This document shows, in pieces, positions 1 to 7,480 of a DNA stretch of 10,041 nucleotides. The stretch lies in assembly GCA_029946045.1 (NCBI GenBank), contig JAQSDS010000477.1, positions 1 to 10,041 on the forward strand, given 5' to 3'. Positions within the stretch are counted from its first letter, which is position 1; the number at the start of each line of letters is the position of its first letter. The stretch is from Rhodoferax sp. GTDB taxonomy: Bacteria > Pseudomonadota > Gammaproteobacteria > Burkholderiales > Burkholderiaceae_C. Both the position numbers and the translations under genes were made by a program. Below the pieces are notes generated by a model. The model was not told where the DNA came from and did not search any database. It saw only the letters and a program-made list of their open reading frames with translations.

Positions 1-47
1 CTGAATAAAATTATTATTTGCTATCGCCTGTTTAGAAAGAGTCATCC

Positions 48-926
48 ATGAGCCTAATGAATCGCCTGCCTGCACGCTTGGTCCGTGGCCTGTGTTTTGC
101 AGCGGCGCTGCTTGGCGTCATGGCTTGGTCAACGTCAGCCAGTGCGCAAGAGCCTCGGGTGTACAACTTTTCACCAGTCAACCAATATGGCCTCGAACTG
201 ACGGCCAGCTACTGGAACCCCATCATTGATTACGTGTCACGCAAGAGCGGTGTGAAATTGCAGCTGAAGTTAGGTCGCACGTCTGCAGACACGACTGCCT
301 ATGTGCTGGCCAATGAAGTGGGGTTTGTTTTTTCCAACCATCTTTTCAGTCCGGATCGTGACAATCTGGGTTGGAAAATATTTGGCCGACGCGACACAAC
401 CCCCATTCGCAGCCAGATTGTGGTGCTGGCAGATTCACCCATCCAAAAATTGGAACAACTTGCCAACGAAACAGTCGCGTTCCCCGGTCCGGAAGCAACT
501 GTAGCTTACAAGTTTTCTTATGCCAATTTGCTAAATCAAAAAATCCCGGTGCAAGTGGTCTTTGCCGGCAATATGGATGGTGCTTTTGCACAGCTCGCAA
601 GCGGCAGAGTCAAGGCAGTCGGCACCCATACCCAACTTAGCGCTGGCTGGTCCCTTCGCGAAAACAAGTCGCTGCGGGCCCTGTGGGAATCTGAGCCCCT
701 CAATGACCTGGCCCTGATGGCAGCCAAGAACGTGTCTGCAAAGGACTTGGCGGCGGTTAGCAAGGCCTTCCTTGAGATGAACAAGGACCCGGTGGGGAAA
801 AAAGTTTTGGCCGCCGCATCGGATCTGGTCAAGTTGCCACTGGCCACGGCTTTTGTTCCGTCCAGCAGTGCTGACTATGCGGCTTACCGCAATTTTTACC
901 AGACAGCACCACCCAGCTTGCGTTGA
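48..926 (+). CDS. PhnD-like periplasmic substrate-binding protein
   Basis: This 292-residue secreted protein most resembles the PhnD-type binding proteins of phosphate/phosphite/phosphonate ABC transporters. It has a clear Sec signal peptide: basic start MSLMNRLPARLVR, hydrophobic core GLCFAAALLGVMAW, and a likely cut after ASA at residue 33. The mature part has the usual family outline: an opening strand (VYNFSPVNQYG), YWNPIIDYVSRKSGVKLQLKLG, then segments like IVVLADSPIQKLEQLANETVAFPGPEA and GAFAQLASGRVKAVGTH. No permease or ATPase lies beside it. A histidine kinase gene follows after 30 bases on the same strand, so the protein more likely presents a ligand to that kinase than to a transporter. 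The start at 48 is supported by a purine-rich stretch GAAAGAG at 35-41; an ATG at 57 is the alternative. The ligand is unknown, and many PhnD-like proteins do not bind phosphonates. The family call is fairly secure, the sensing role is inference. Confidence 0.85.
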   Translation: MSLMNRLPARLVRGLCFAAALLGVMAWSTSASAQEPRVYNFSPVNQYGLELTASYWNPIIDYVSRKSGVKLQLKLGRTSADTTAYVLANEVGFVFSNHLFSPDRDNLGWKIFGRRDTTPIRSQIVVLADSPIQKLEQLANETVAFPGPEATVAYKFSYANLLNQKIPVQVVFAGNMDGAFAQLASGRVKAVGTHTQLSAGWSLRENKSLRALWESEPLNDLALMAAKNVSAKDLAAVSKAFLEMNKDPVGKKVLAAASDLVKLPLATAFVPSSSADYAAYRNFYQTAPPSLR

Positions 927-956
927 ATTCGTAACAGCAAAACGTGCAGATAGCCT

Positions 957-2807
957 ATGAATATATTTGCGCGTATCCTGCCGTCGTCGCTCACCAATCG
1001 CGTGTTTGCGCTGTACGCGTTCACACTGATACTGTTCGTAGGTGGCGGGCTGGCCGTATTCCTGGAAACCCAGTTTAAGCGACAAGTCAACGAGAAAGAG
1101 CTGGCCTCAGTGATGCTGATTGAGGTTTTAGCCCAGTCGATTCAAGACAGTGTGGTGATCGGCGATTTCGATTCAGTGCAGAAAATTCTTAACAAGGGTG
1201 TGCTGGGGTCGCAGTTTGCATCAGCCAGCTTCATTGCGATGGGTGGAGGCAAATTACATGCCGAAAACAGGACTCGCGCAGAACATAGCGCACCTGATTG
1301 GGTGGTTCGGTGGGTCCGAAACTCACTCGATGACGTCAATCGCATCATCTCAGTAGGCGGCCGGGACTACGGTGTTGTGCGCTTGGAGTTCGATTCGCTT
1401 GCTGCTGCTACCGACTTGTGGTCTTTGTACCTGATCGCCTTGGGTGGTGGTGTTGCCAGTCTGGTGATGGGTCTGGCACTGATCCGCTTTGCCCTGTCGC
1501 GCTGGCTGGGTGGGTTGGTTCGCTTGCGTGAGACAGTTGAGACGCTGGGGACCGACACACCAAATTCCTCCAAGCTGGTCATTAAACATGCACCAATTGA
1601 AATCCAGAGTCTGGTGGATATGGTCAATCAGACTGCGACGCTGATACGTGAACGCGAAATTACTCGCCTCGCCCTGAACCAGAGAACGGCACAGTTGCAA
1701 GACCACATGGAGCAACTGGCAACTATCTTCACGCTCTCGCCCGATGCGTTTGTCACTTTTGACCGGGGTATGCGCGTAAAGCGCGTTTCGCCTTCCTTCA
1801 CGCGCATGACCGGTCTGTCCGAGGCCGCCGTCATCGGCTTGCACGACGATGATTTCACCGCCAAGTTGGCTGACTTGTGTGTTGCCAAGGCAAGCTACCT
1901 TGGCACCCAAAAAATGACCGCGCAGCTACATCTTAAGTCGACGACCAATGTGGAGCCGGATTGGGACACCATCGAGTTGAAGGTTCCCAAGGGCCGGGTG
2001 ATCGAGGTGGCATTGCGGCTCAGCGATGCTGAGTTCATGTCGCAAGTGCTGTACCTGCGCGACGTGACACGGGAGGCCGAGATCGACCGCATGAAGAGTC
2101 AGTTTCTGGAGATGGCTGCCCACGAGCTGCGCACGCCGCTAACCAGTGTGCTGGGCTATGCTGAGCTCCTGTTGACACATGAATTTGATGAAAAAGTACG
2201 ACGCGAGTTGCTGGAGACGATATACCGCCAGTCACAAGTTGTGACGTCCATCATCAATGAGTTGCTCGACCTGGTGCGCATCGATTCCCAGCGCGGGCAG
2301 GACTTCAAGGTTGAAACTCTTTCTTTGTCGGATGTCGTTGACAGCGCTATTTCGGTCTTCAAACCGCCAACCGGCCGGGAGCCTCCTGTCATGCACGCGA
2401 CCGATACCCAATGGCTTGTCAGTGGCGACCGAAGAAAACTGGGCCAAGTCATCACCAACTTGATCTCAAATGCCTATAAATACTCACCCGGCGGCGGTGA
2501 GGTGAGTATCAGCTACCCGGTGGAACTGAACAACGGAAGGCACCTGTTGGGTGTTCAATTTTGCGACCGTGGACTTGGCATGACCGAGCAGCAACAGGCC
2601 CGATGCTTTGAGCGTTTTTACCGGGCAAATGTCTCTGGCAACATTCCTGGAAGCGGCCTGGGACTGTGCATCGTCAAGGAAATCATGGAATTGCATGGCG
2701 GGCGTGTTGAACTTCAAAGCGCCATCGGCCAGGGCACAACGGTCACAGTCTGGCTACCCGAGATGGTGGTAATTGATGCGTCAGCCCATGAACATGCGGA
2801 TGTTTGA
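957..2807 (+). CDS. Membrane sensor histidine kinase with PAS-like domain
   Basis: This 616-residue inner-membrane kinase would autophosphorylate on histidine and pass the phosphate to a response regulator. In order it has a membrane helix at about residues 17-37, a periplasmic region of roughly 115 residues, and a second helix at about 154-178. A linker of HAMP type but without a clear HAMP motif follows, with a helical stretch near 215-255, then a PAS-like region at about 252-372 (TLSPDAFVTFDRGMRVKRVS). The catalytic core is complete: phospho-acceptor His389 in the H box AAHELRTPLTSVLGY, N box with Asn501 and Asn505 (TNLISNAYKYSPGGG), G1 box DRGLGMT at 537-543, F box CFERFYRA at 550-557 and G2 box GSGLGLCIVKEI at 565-576. 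There is no receiver domain. The gene starts 30 bases after the PhnD-like gene, so the two are probably co-transcribed. The ribosome site before ATG 957 is weak. No response regulator is in the window. The kinase call is certain, its stimulus is not. Confidence 0.95.
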   Translation: MNIFARILPSSLTNRVFALYAFTLILFVGGGLAVFLETQFKRQVNEKELASVMLIEVLAQSIQDSVVIGDFDSVQKILNKGVLGSQFASASFIAMGGGKLHAENRTRAEHSAPDWVVRWVRNSLDDVNRIISVGGRDYGVVRLEFDSLAAATDLWSLYLIALGGGVASLVMGLALIRFALSRWLGGLVRLRETVETLGTDTPNSSKLVIKHAPIEIQSLVDMVNQTATLIREREITRLALNQRTAQLQDHMEQLATIFTLSPDAFVTFDRGMRVKRVSPSFTRMTGLSEAAVIGLHDDDFTAKLADLCVAKASYLGTQKMTAQLHLKSTTNVEPDWDTIELKVPKGRVIEVALRLSDAEFMSQVLYLRDVTREAEIDRMKSQFLEMAAHELRTPLTSVLGYAELLLTHEFDEKVRRELLETIYRQSQVVTSIINELLDLVRIDSQRGQDFKVETLSLSDVVDSAISVFKPPTGREPPVMHATDTQWLVSGDRRKLGQVITNLISNAYKYSPGGGEVSISYPVELNNGRHLLGVQFCDRGLGMTEQQQARCFERFYRANVSGNIPGSGLGLCIVKEIMELHGGRVELQSAIGQGTTVTVWLPEMVVIDASAHEHADV

Positions 2808-2912
2808 GTGACAGATAAGCAGGCTAAAAAATTTGCTTCAAAAAGCACAGTCACAATGCCTTTACGGATACCGGACTCGAATGGCATTTGTCCAAACTGT
2901 GGTGGTGAATGG

Positions 2913-2940
2913 TTGCGGCGTTTGGTTCGACCCGCCGCAA
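2913..2940. other. 8-bp perfect stem-loop in the kinase-eamA gap
   Basis: TTGCGGCG at 2913-2920 pairs perfectly with CGCCGCAA at 2933-2940 around a 12-base loop, in which GGT and ACC can add three more pairs. No T tract follows on either strand, so it is not a standard Rho-independent terminator. A second small hairpin lies at 2959-2972 (CCTCT, loop ACGC, AGAGG), 35 bases before the eamA start. The 200-base gap 2808-3007 shows no convincing gene. The structures could end the kinase transcript, act in the eamA leader RNA, or be a protein-binding inverted repeat. The sequence does not decide between these. Confidence 0.5.
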
Positions 2941-3007
2941 AGTTCAGTCATAACCCTGCCTCTACGCAGAGGGTAATTCATGCGCATTGCCGCGAACTGG
3001 GAAGTTC

Positions 3008-3913
3008 ATGAAGCAACCCACCATTCGCCCCAGGGACCTGGGCTTGGTGTTGCTGGTCATCCTGGCCTGGGGTGTGAACTTTGCGGTCATCAAGATGGGT
3101 TTGTCCGACGTGCCACCCTTGTTGCTGGGGGCCTTGCGATTCATTGTCGCGGCATTTCCAGCTGTATTTTTCTTTCGTGCGCCCAAAGTGCCTCTACGCT
3201 GGTATCTGGCCTATGGTCTGGCCATCTCGGTGGGGCAGTTTGCCTTGTTGTTCACCGCCATTCATGTGGGCATGCCGTCGGGCTTGGCTTCCCTGGTTCT
3301 GCAGGCGCAATCTTTTTTTACACTGTTGCTGGCGGCGTTCTGGCTCAAAGAATCCTGGCACGCCAACCAGATGGCAGGTTTACTATTGGCCGCAACGGGG
3401 CTGATGCTGATTGGCAGTGCCCATGGCGCGTCTATGCCATTATTGGGTTTTTTACTGACTTTGGCGGCGGCCTTGATGTGGGCTTGCGGCAATATCGTTA
3501 CCCGGATCATTGGACAGTTTGGGCCAATGAACCAGTTTGCCTTTGTTGTCTGGGCCAGTCTGGTTCCTCCCTTGCCATTTCTGGCTTTGTCGGCACTGAT
3601 TGAAGGTCCAACCGCGATGGCAACAGCGTTGCAACACCTTCAGCCGACCTCGATGGCCGCCATTGTTTACCTGGCCTGGGTGGCCACCCTCATGGGCTAT
3701 GGAGTCTGGACGCGCTTGCTGGCGCGCTATTCTGTCAATCGGATAGCACCATTCACCATGCTGGTGCCGCTCATCGGGTTGATCACCGGCTGGCTTGTAT
3801 TTGATGAGGCTTTGCACCCGATTCACTTTGCGGGAGGTGCGCTGCTGATGGCCGGCTTGGTCGTTAATGTGTTTGGTGCAACCTGGCTTGCAAGGTTGTC
3901 AAGGAAGACCTGA
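3008..3913 (+). CDS. eamA: EamA family exporter (O-acetylserine/cysteine exporter-like)
   Basis: This 301-residue inner-membrane protein belongs to the drug/metabolite transporter superfamily. It carries two EamA repeats and about ten hydrophobic helices. From memory it closely follows E. coli EamA (YdeD), which exports O-acetylserine and cysteine pathway metabolites. Shared stretches include the start (AWGVNFAVIKMGL against VWGLNFVVIKVGL), GMPSGLASLVLQAQSFFT, LGFLLTLAAALMWACGNI and the end GLVVNVFGATWL. The reading frame is open from a TTG at 2987, but the ATG at 3008 is preferred: it starts the family's usual short N-terminus, and GGGAAG at 2999-3004 sits just before it, although rather close. 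The gene stands apart from the kinase by a 200-base gap with hairpins and converges with the minus-strand operon. No regulatory gene is adjacent. The family assignment is firm; the exact substrate is carried over from E. coli and may differ. Confidence 0.9.
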   Translation: MKQPTIRPRDLGLVLLVILAWGVNFAVIKMGLSDVPPLLLGALRFIVAAFPAVFFFRAPKVPLRWYLAYGLAISVGQFALLFTAIHVGMPSGLASLVLQAQSFFTLLLAAFWLKESWHANQMAGLLLAATGLMLIGSAHGASMPLLGFLLTLAAALMWACGNIVTRIIGQFGPMNQFAFVVWASLVPPLPFLALSALIEGPTAMATALQHLQPTSMAAIVYLAWVATLMGYGVWTRLLARYSVNRIAPFTMLVPLIGLITGWLVFDEALHPIHFAGGALLMAGLVVNVFGATWLARLSRKT

Positions 3914-3941
3914 ACCCATCGGTCTATCTGGTGCTTACGCT

Positions 3942-3971
3942 GGCTTCTGCCTGGCCGGCCGAGGCCTAGCC
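3942..3971 (+). terminator. Weak GC-rich hairpin after eamA, possible terminator
   Basis: GGCT (3942-3945) pairs with AGCC (3968-3971), and GCCT (3949-3952) pairs with AGGC (3962-3965), with small internal bulges and a GGCCGGCCG loop. It starts 28 bases after the eamA stop codon, where a terminator would be expected. There is no T tract after it, so intrinsic termination is doubtful. It may only be a GC-rich sequence that folds by chance. Confidence 0.25.
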
Positions 3972-4030
3972 GATAGCGCGTGACATGGACACGACCATGA
4001 CGCTTTACGCCGGTGGTCGGATATCCAGAC

Positions 4031-4073
4031 AAAAAAACCCAAGCGGAGTCCCGGCTGACGACGCCCGTCTTGG
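4031..4073 (-). terminator. Rho-independent terminator of the minus-strand operon
   Basis: Read on the minus strand, CCAAG (4073-4069) then a bulged A then CGG (4067-4065) pairs with CCG (4046-4044) and CTTGG (4043-4039). The loop between them is 18 bases and may pair a little further inside. One base later comes a run of seven T (4037-4031). This is the form of an intrinsic terminator. It lies about 90 bases after the stop codon of the last gene of the operon (4164), between two convergent genes. The bulge and large loop weaken it a little. On the plus strand no T run follows, so it should act mainly on the minus-strand transcript. Confidence 0.6.
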
Positions 4074-4163
4074 CAAATTTCGCGGCCATCTTTCGACCGT
4101 TTCTTGCTGCTTATGTCATAACTTTGGTCGTGCCACTGTGGGGTGGGCGCGCACCAACAAACC

Positions 4164-5633
4164 TCAGTGCTCGCTTGCCCAGGTAAACACGGGCTGAATC
4201 AATGTTTGGCTTGATGCACTGTCAAAGCGTCTGGCCTGCTGATTGGCCAGCAGTTTTGCAAAGTTCTGATCGACTTGGACCTGCATGGATTGCAAGTCGC
4301 AGCCCTTCACCTTAAAGTCTTCCATCACACAGCGTCCGGCGATGAAACTGGCCCTGCAATCGGTGCCACGACCGGCCAGGAAAAGGTTTTTCAAAGGGTC
4401 AAAAATAGGCCCTAAGTGGGTGCCGTTCAGGTCGAACACCACGATGTCCGCTTGCGCACCTGGCGCCAGGCGCCCCAGGTCGTCGCGCCGCAGCGCTTTC
4501 GCACCTCCCAAAGTCGCAGCGTTAAACAGATCTGCCATCGTGGTCTGTGTGGCGCTGCGTTCCATGAGTCGGGCCGCGTACAGCCCTGTGCGCATGTTTT
4601 GCAGCAGGTCGGGTGGCCAGGTGTCGGTGCCCAGCCCGAGATTGATGCCAGCAGCGCGGTAGTGGCCAAACGAATCGAGTGCCTCACCACTGCGAATGAA
4701 GACTTCCGGGCAATGGGCGATGGTGGCACCGCTGTTCACGAGCCGCTGCCAGTCGGCATCACCTGTTTGCGATACGGCCGGATGGCCGCTCAGGTAGATG
4801 CCATGGGGCAGGATGGCGCGTGCGTTGAGCAGGCCGAGTTGCTCCAGCCAACCCAGCGGCGTATGCGCACGCAGGCGCAGCACAGTTTCAAACTCGTAGG
4901 CTGACTGACAGCAGTGCAAGCGCACCGGCGCGTTCAGCTCTGCACTGGCAGCCGCTGTGCGCGTGAGTAAAGCCGGCGTGCAGGTCTCGATGCGGTCGGG
5001 CGCGAACATGCCACGCACCAGGCCGCCTTGTGAACCGTCAAAATCTCTGAAAAAACGCACTGCATCGTCGAGCCCGGCCAAACCGCGTGCTTCGTCCCAC
5101 AACTGGCCGGCACTGCGGTCTGCGCGGGCGTAGGTGGTTCCGCTCATGTAGGCCGGGCCAAGATAAACGCGCAGGCCAAGCTCACCCGCGACGGCTGCGA
5201 CACCGGCGAATTCGTCGTAGCCTTCAGCCCATTCCCGGTAGTACATCGAGGTAATGGGCAATGCGGTGGTGATGCCATTGCGAATCAGGTGGCTGAAGGC
5301 ATAACGGTACTTGAAGACTTCTTCCTCGGGTGTGTAGGCATCACGTGGGCCGCGCCGGATGTAGTCTTCCGACCAGAGCCGGCCGTTGTCAAACTTGCTG
5401 CCGTTGTCCACCCCAAGCACGCCAGAGTCGATGTCGCCCAGGGCGTCAAGGTCGATCAGACCGGGGCTGATGACGGCCTTGCCATAGTCGACCGTGTGGT
5501 CTACGTCGCCGGGAAAGTTGCTGCCAACAAACTCGATCTGATTGCCTGAAAACACCACCTCACCGTGACGCCAGTACACGTGGGAGCGACCATCGAAGCC
5601 GATCACGCACGAGGCTTTGAGACGCGTGCGCAT
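4164..5633 (-). CDS. Chlorohydrolase-like amidohydrolase lacking the HxH metal motif
   Basis: This 489-residue protein has the amidohydrolase-superfamily layout: a small N-terminal beta part, a TIM-barrel hydrolase domain, and a C-terminal closing segment (GRLAPGAQADIVVFDL at 387-402). It is of the ATZ/TRZ/chlorohydrolase type. Several metal-site positions are kept: His240 (RLHCCQS, strand 5), His277 (LPHGIYLSGH, strand 6) and Asp337 (GLGTDTWPPD, strand 8). The first motif is not kept. Where the operon neighbour at 7479-8930 reads PGLIDSHAHA, this protein reads PGLIDLDALG, so the two histidines become Asp63 and Leu65. Metal binding must therefore differ, or the protein has another role. The frame is intact and the rest is well conserved, so it does not look like decay. 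It starts two bases after the AtzC-like gene and is the last gene of the operon. Substrate unknown. A short C-terminal extension (about 440-489) carries no motif I recognise. Confidence 0.88.
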   Translation of the reverse strand: MRTRLKASCVIGFDGRSHVYWRHGEVVFSGNQIEFVGSNFPGDVDHTVDYGKAVISPGLIDLDALGDIDSGVLGVDNGSKFDNGRLWSEDYIRRGPRDAYTPEEEVFKYRYAFSHLIRNGITTALPITSMYYREWAEGYDEFAGVAAVAGELGLRVYLGPAYMSGTTYARADRSAGQLWDEARGLAGLDDAVRFFRDFDGSQGGLVRGMFAPDRIETCTPALLTRTAAASAELNAPVRLHCCQSAYEFETVLRLRAHTPLGWLEQLGLLNARAILPHGIYLSGHPAVSQTGDADWQRLVNSGATIAHCPEVFIRSGEALDSFGHYRAAGINLGLGTDTWPPDLLQNMRTGLYAARLMERSATQTTMADLFNAATLGGAKALRRDDLGRLAPGAQADIVVFDLNGTHLGPIFDPLKNLFLAGRGTDCRASFIAGRCVMEDFKVKGCDLQSMQVQVDQNFAKLLANQQARRFDSASSQTLIQPVFTWASEH

Positions 5634-5635
5634 GG

Positions 5636-6829
5636 TCAGCCCGCCATGAACACGCCGTCTTTGGCCACCACCTTGCCCCGGCTGATCACCGTGCGCTTCG
5701 GGCTGCGGTTGAGCACAACGTCGGGCAGGTTTTCACCCGGAATCAGCATGAGGTTCGCAGCGCAACCCACGTCCAACCCATAGTCTGAAATGTGCAAGGC
5801 TTTGGCCCCACCTTGGGTTACCACGTCGAATGCAGCGGCCAGGTCTTCGTCCTTGCTCCAGTTAAAGCGCAATGCCATCAGCATGGCGCGTTCCAGCATG
5901 TCACCGTTGCCCATTGGGCTCCAGGCATCGCGGATGCCGTCGGAGCCCGAGCACACGTTCACGCCACGGCTGCGCAACATGGTCACAGGCGGCACAGTCA
6001 CATGGGGTGGCGCGCAAGTCATGATGGAAATCTGCAACTCGGCCAGGCGATCCGCCAGCGCGTGCAAGTCGGCCGGTGGAAAGGCGCCCAACGCGTAAGC
6101 ATGGCTGATCATCACCTGGCCCTGCATGCCCTGATCATCGGTCATGTCTGCGATGCGTTCGATCTCCCAGCGGCCCATCTCGCCGAGGTCGTGCAGGTGG
6201 ATGTCAATGCCGCTTTGGTAGCGCGTGGCCACGCTGAAAATTTTCTCCAGGTGGCGAATAGGATCAAGGTCGATGCCCGCCGGGTCGATGCCGCCGACCA
6301 CGTCCACGCCCAAGTCCATAGCCTGCTCCATCAGCTCGACGGTACCCGGTACGGTTAACAACCCACCCTGTGGAAACGCCACCAGTTGAATGTCGATCAG
6401 GTGCTTGTATTTCTCACGCAGAGCGAGCATGTCCTTCACATGTTGCAGCCCCCAGACCGTCTGCACGTCGAGGTGGCTGCGGTAATAGAGCGAGCCTTGC
6501 GCAATGCAGTGTTCGATGAGTGGGCCGGCACGTTCAGCCATCGGCACCTTGAAGTCTTTGAGCAAGCGTTGCTCGTTGCTGATGCGGTGGTTACGGGTAG
6601 GGCCGGCGCTGTTCGGTCGCCATGGCGTGGCCCACAACGTTTTGTCCAAGTGGCAATGGCTCTCCACCAGCGCCGGCAGCAGCAATTGCCCCTGACCATC
6701 GATCAGCGTGGCCAAGGCAGGATCGGCGCTGTTGACCGGCAACAAGGAAGAAATTTTGCCTTGGGTCAGAACGACGTCAACGGCTTCGCGTCCCAGCGGG
6801 CGCACGTTGCGGATCACGGTAGAGCTCAT
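5636..6829 (-). CDS. AtzC/cytosine deaminase-like amidohydrolase
   Basis: This 397-residue cytoplasmic metal-dependent amidohydrolase is of the cytosine deaminase-like group. It lines up well, from memory, with AtzC (N-isopropylammelide isopropylaminohydrolase of atrazine breakdown), for example LYYRSHLDVQTV against LYTRTHVDVDSV and IDIQLVAF in both. The active-site set is complete: His58 and His60 (ESHCHLDK, with Lys63), His211 and His213 (DIHLHDLG), His243 (SHAYALG) and Asp297 (GSDGIRDAW). AtzC has a matching set at 60, 62, 217, 249 and 303. One difference is Gly298 where AtzC has Asn after the metal Asp. The likely reaction is hydrolytic removal of an amino or alkylamino group from a nitrogen heterocycle; the real substrate is unknown. 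ATG 6829 overlaps the stop of the flavin reductase-like gene by four bases (ATGA), which implies translational coupling. Alternatives are a cytosine deaminase or another aminohydrolase of the same group. Family certain, substrate uncertain. Confidence 0.92.
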   Translation of the reverse strand: MSSTVIRNVRPLGREAVDVVLTQGKISSLLPVNSADPALATLIDGQGQLLLPALVESHCHLDKTLWATPWRPNSAGPTRNHRISNEQRLLKDFKVPMAERAGPLIEHCIAQGSLYYRSHLDVQTVWGLQHVKDMLALREKYKHLIDIQLVAFPQGGLLTVPGTVELMEQAMDLGVDVVGGIDPAGIDLDPIRHLEKIFSVATRYQSGIDIHLHDLGEMGRWEIERIADMTDDQGMQGQVMISHAYALGAFPPADLHALADRLAELQISIMTCAPPHVTVPPVTMLRSRGVNVCSGSDGIRDAWSPMGNGDMLERAMLMALRFNWSKDEDLAAAFDVVTQGGAKALHISDYGLDVGCAANLMLIPGENLPDVVLNRSPKRTVISRGKVVAKDGVFMAG

Positions 6830-7470
6830 GCAATATTCCCGAGTTCGTCGATGAGGTTAGATTCGGCACCGCTTTTTTCAGGATCCATGGAAAAGCGGTC
6901 ACGGGTGCGGATGTAGTAGCTCGCGCCGAAGCGTGCCACCGGAAAATAGTTTTGCAACTTGACGCGGTAGCGTTCGATGTCGATCAGGTCTTCGCGTGCA
7001 TGCAGCCACAGAACTTCACCAATGAAGATGTGGCGGCTTGCGGTTTCCAGAGTTTCCGATAGCCGACATTCGAACGCCACGGGTGCTTCGGCAATGCGGG
7101 GCGGACGCACGGCCATTGAGGCGGCTGTGGTCAGACCTACGTAGTCGAGCTCGCTGACCGAGGATGCGAGCGCTTCACCACACCGGTGCATCTGTTCTGC
7201 CATGGGTTCGTCGGCAATATGCACCACAAACTCGCCGTTGGTCAAAATATTGGCAGAGGTGTCCTTCAAGTGGTGATCCTGCAGCTTGTTGATACTGATC
7301 ATCAGGATGGGAGGGTCTTCGCCGAGCATATTGAACATGCTGAACGGTGCAGCATTCACCACCCCATCGGCGTTTTGCGTGGTGACCAGCGCGATCGGGC
7401 GGGGCACGATCAGACTGGCCATCAGCTTGTAGCGCTGGTAGGCAGAGAGGGTGGCGAAGTCGATTTGCAT
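6826..7470 (-). CDS. Flavin reductase-like FMN-binding protein (DIM6/NTAB type)
   Basis: This 214-residue protein has the split-barrel flavin reductase-like fold that binds FMN. Typical stretches are LIVPRPIALVTT (20-31), NAAPFSMFNML (39-49), KDTSANILTNGEFVVHI (69-85), APVAFECRL (129-137) and VARFGASYYIR (178-188). Such proteins reduce flavin with NAD(P)H for a partner monooxygenase, or act on a substrate themselves as flavoproteins. No monooxygenase gene is in the window; one could lie upstream of 10041. The frame is open to 7500, but ATG 7470 is the better start: the family normally begins near this point, and GAGAAGAG (7473-7480 on the minus strand) lies directly before it. The extra ten residues would also overlap the end of the previous gene. 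It starts eight bases after the 483-residue amidohydrolase and overlaps the AtzC-like gene by ATGA. Its place between two hydrolases suggests one redox step in the same pathway. Confidence 0.9.
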   Translation of the reverse strand: MQIDFATLSAYQRYKLMASLIVPRPIALVTTQNADGVVNAAPFSMFNMLGEDPPILMISINKLQDHHLKDTSANILTNGEFVVHIADEPMAEQMHRCGEALASSVSELDYVGLTTAASMAVRPPRIAEAPVAFECRLSETLETASRHIFIGEVLWLHAREDLIDIERYRVKLQNYFPVARFGASYYIRTRDRFSMDPEKSGAESNLIDELGNIA

Positions 7471-7472
7471 GG

Positions 7473-7480
7473 CTCTTCTC
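7473..7480 (-). promoter_or_regulatory. Ribosome binding site setting the flavin reductase start
   Basis: On the minus strand GAGAAGAG lies two bases before ATG 7470 and overlaps the stop codon of the previous gene (7479-7481). The GAGAAG part is at a normal distance of four bases. It supports 7470 over the in-frame start at 7500. Confidence 0.6.

Noticed and set aside
1..51. End of an upstream gene in frame 1 (16 codons, TGA overlapping the next ATG).
   Set aside because: The stretch is very AT-rich with repeated ATT codons and a rare AGA, so it looks more like a promoter or leader region; too short to decide.
531..1085. Open frame of 184 codons on the minus strand.
   Set aside because: It runs opposite two well-supported plus-strand genes and has no family features.
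2850..2940. tRNA-like fragments GGACTCGAA and GGTTCGACCC.
   Set aside because: No T-arm with a 5-bp stem and 7-base loop, no acceptor stem and no anticodon arm could be formed around them.
2808..3011. Possible 67-codon gene with a GTG start directly after the kinase stop, containing CPNCGGEW.
   Set aside because: It has only half of a zinc-ribbon pattern, no ribosome site, resembles nothing I recognise, runs through the hairpins and overlaps the eamA start.
4074..4163. Small gene or RNA in the convergent gap.
   Set aside because: No frame with a start and ribosome site, and no clear structure beyond short GC-rich palindromes.
5792..6358. Open frame of 188 codons on the plus strand.
   Set aside because: It is opposite the AtzC-like gene, His- and Gln-rich, with no recognisable domain.
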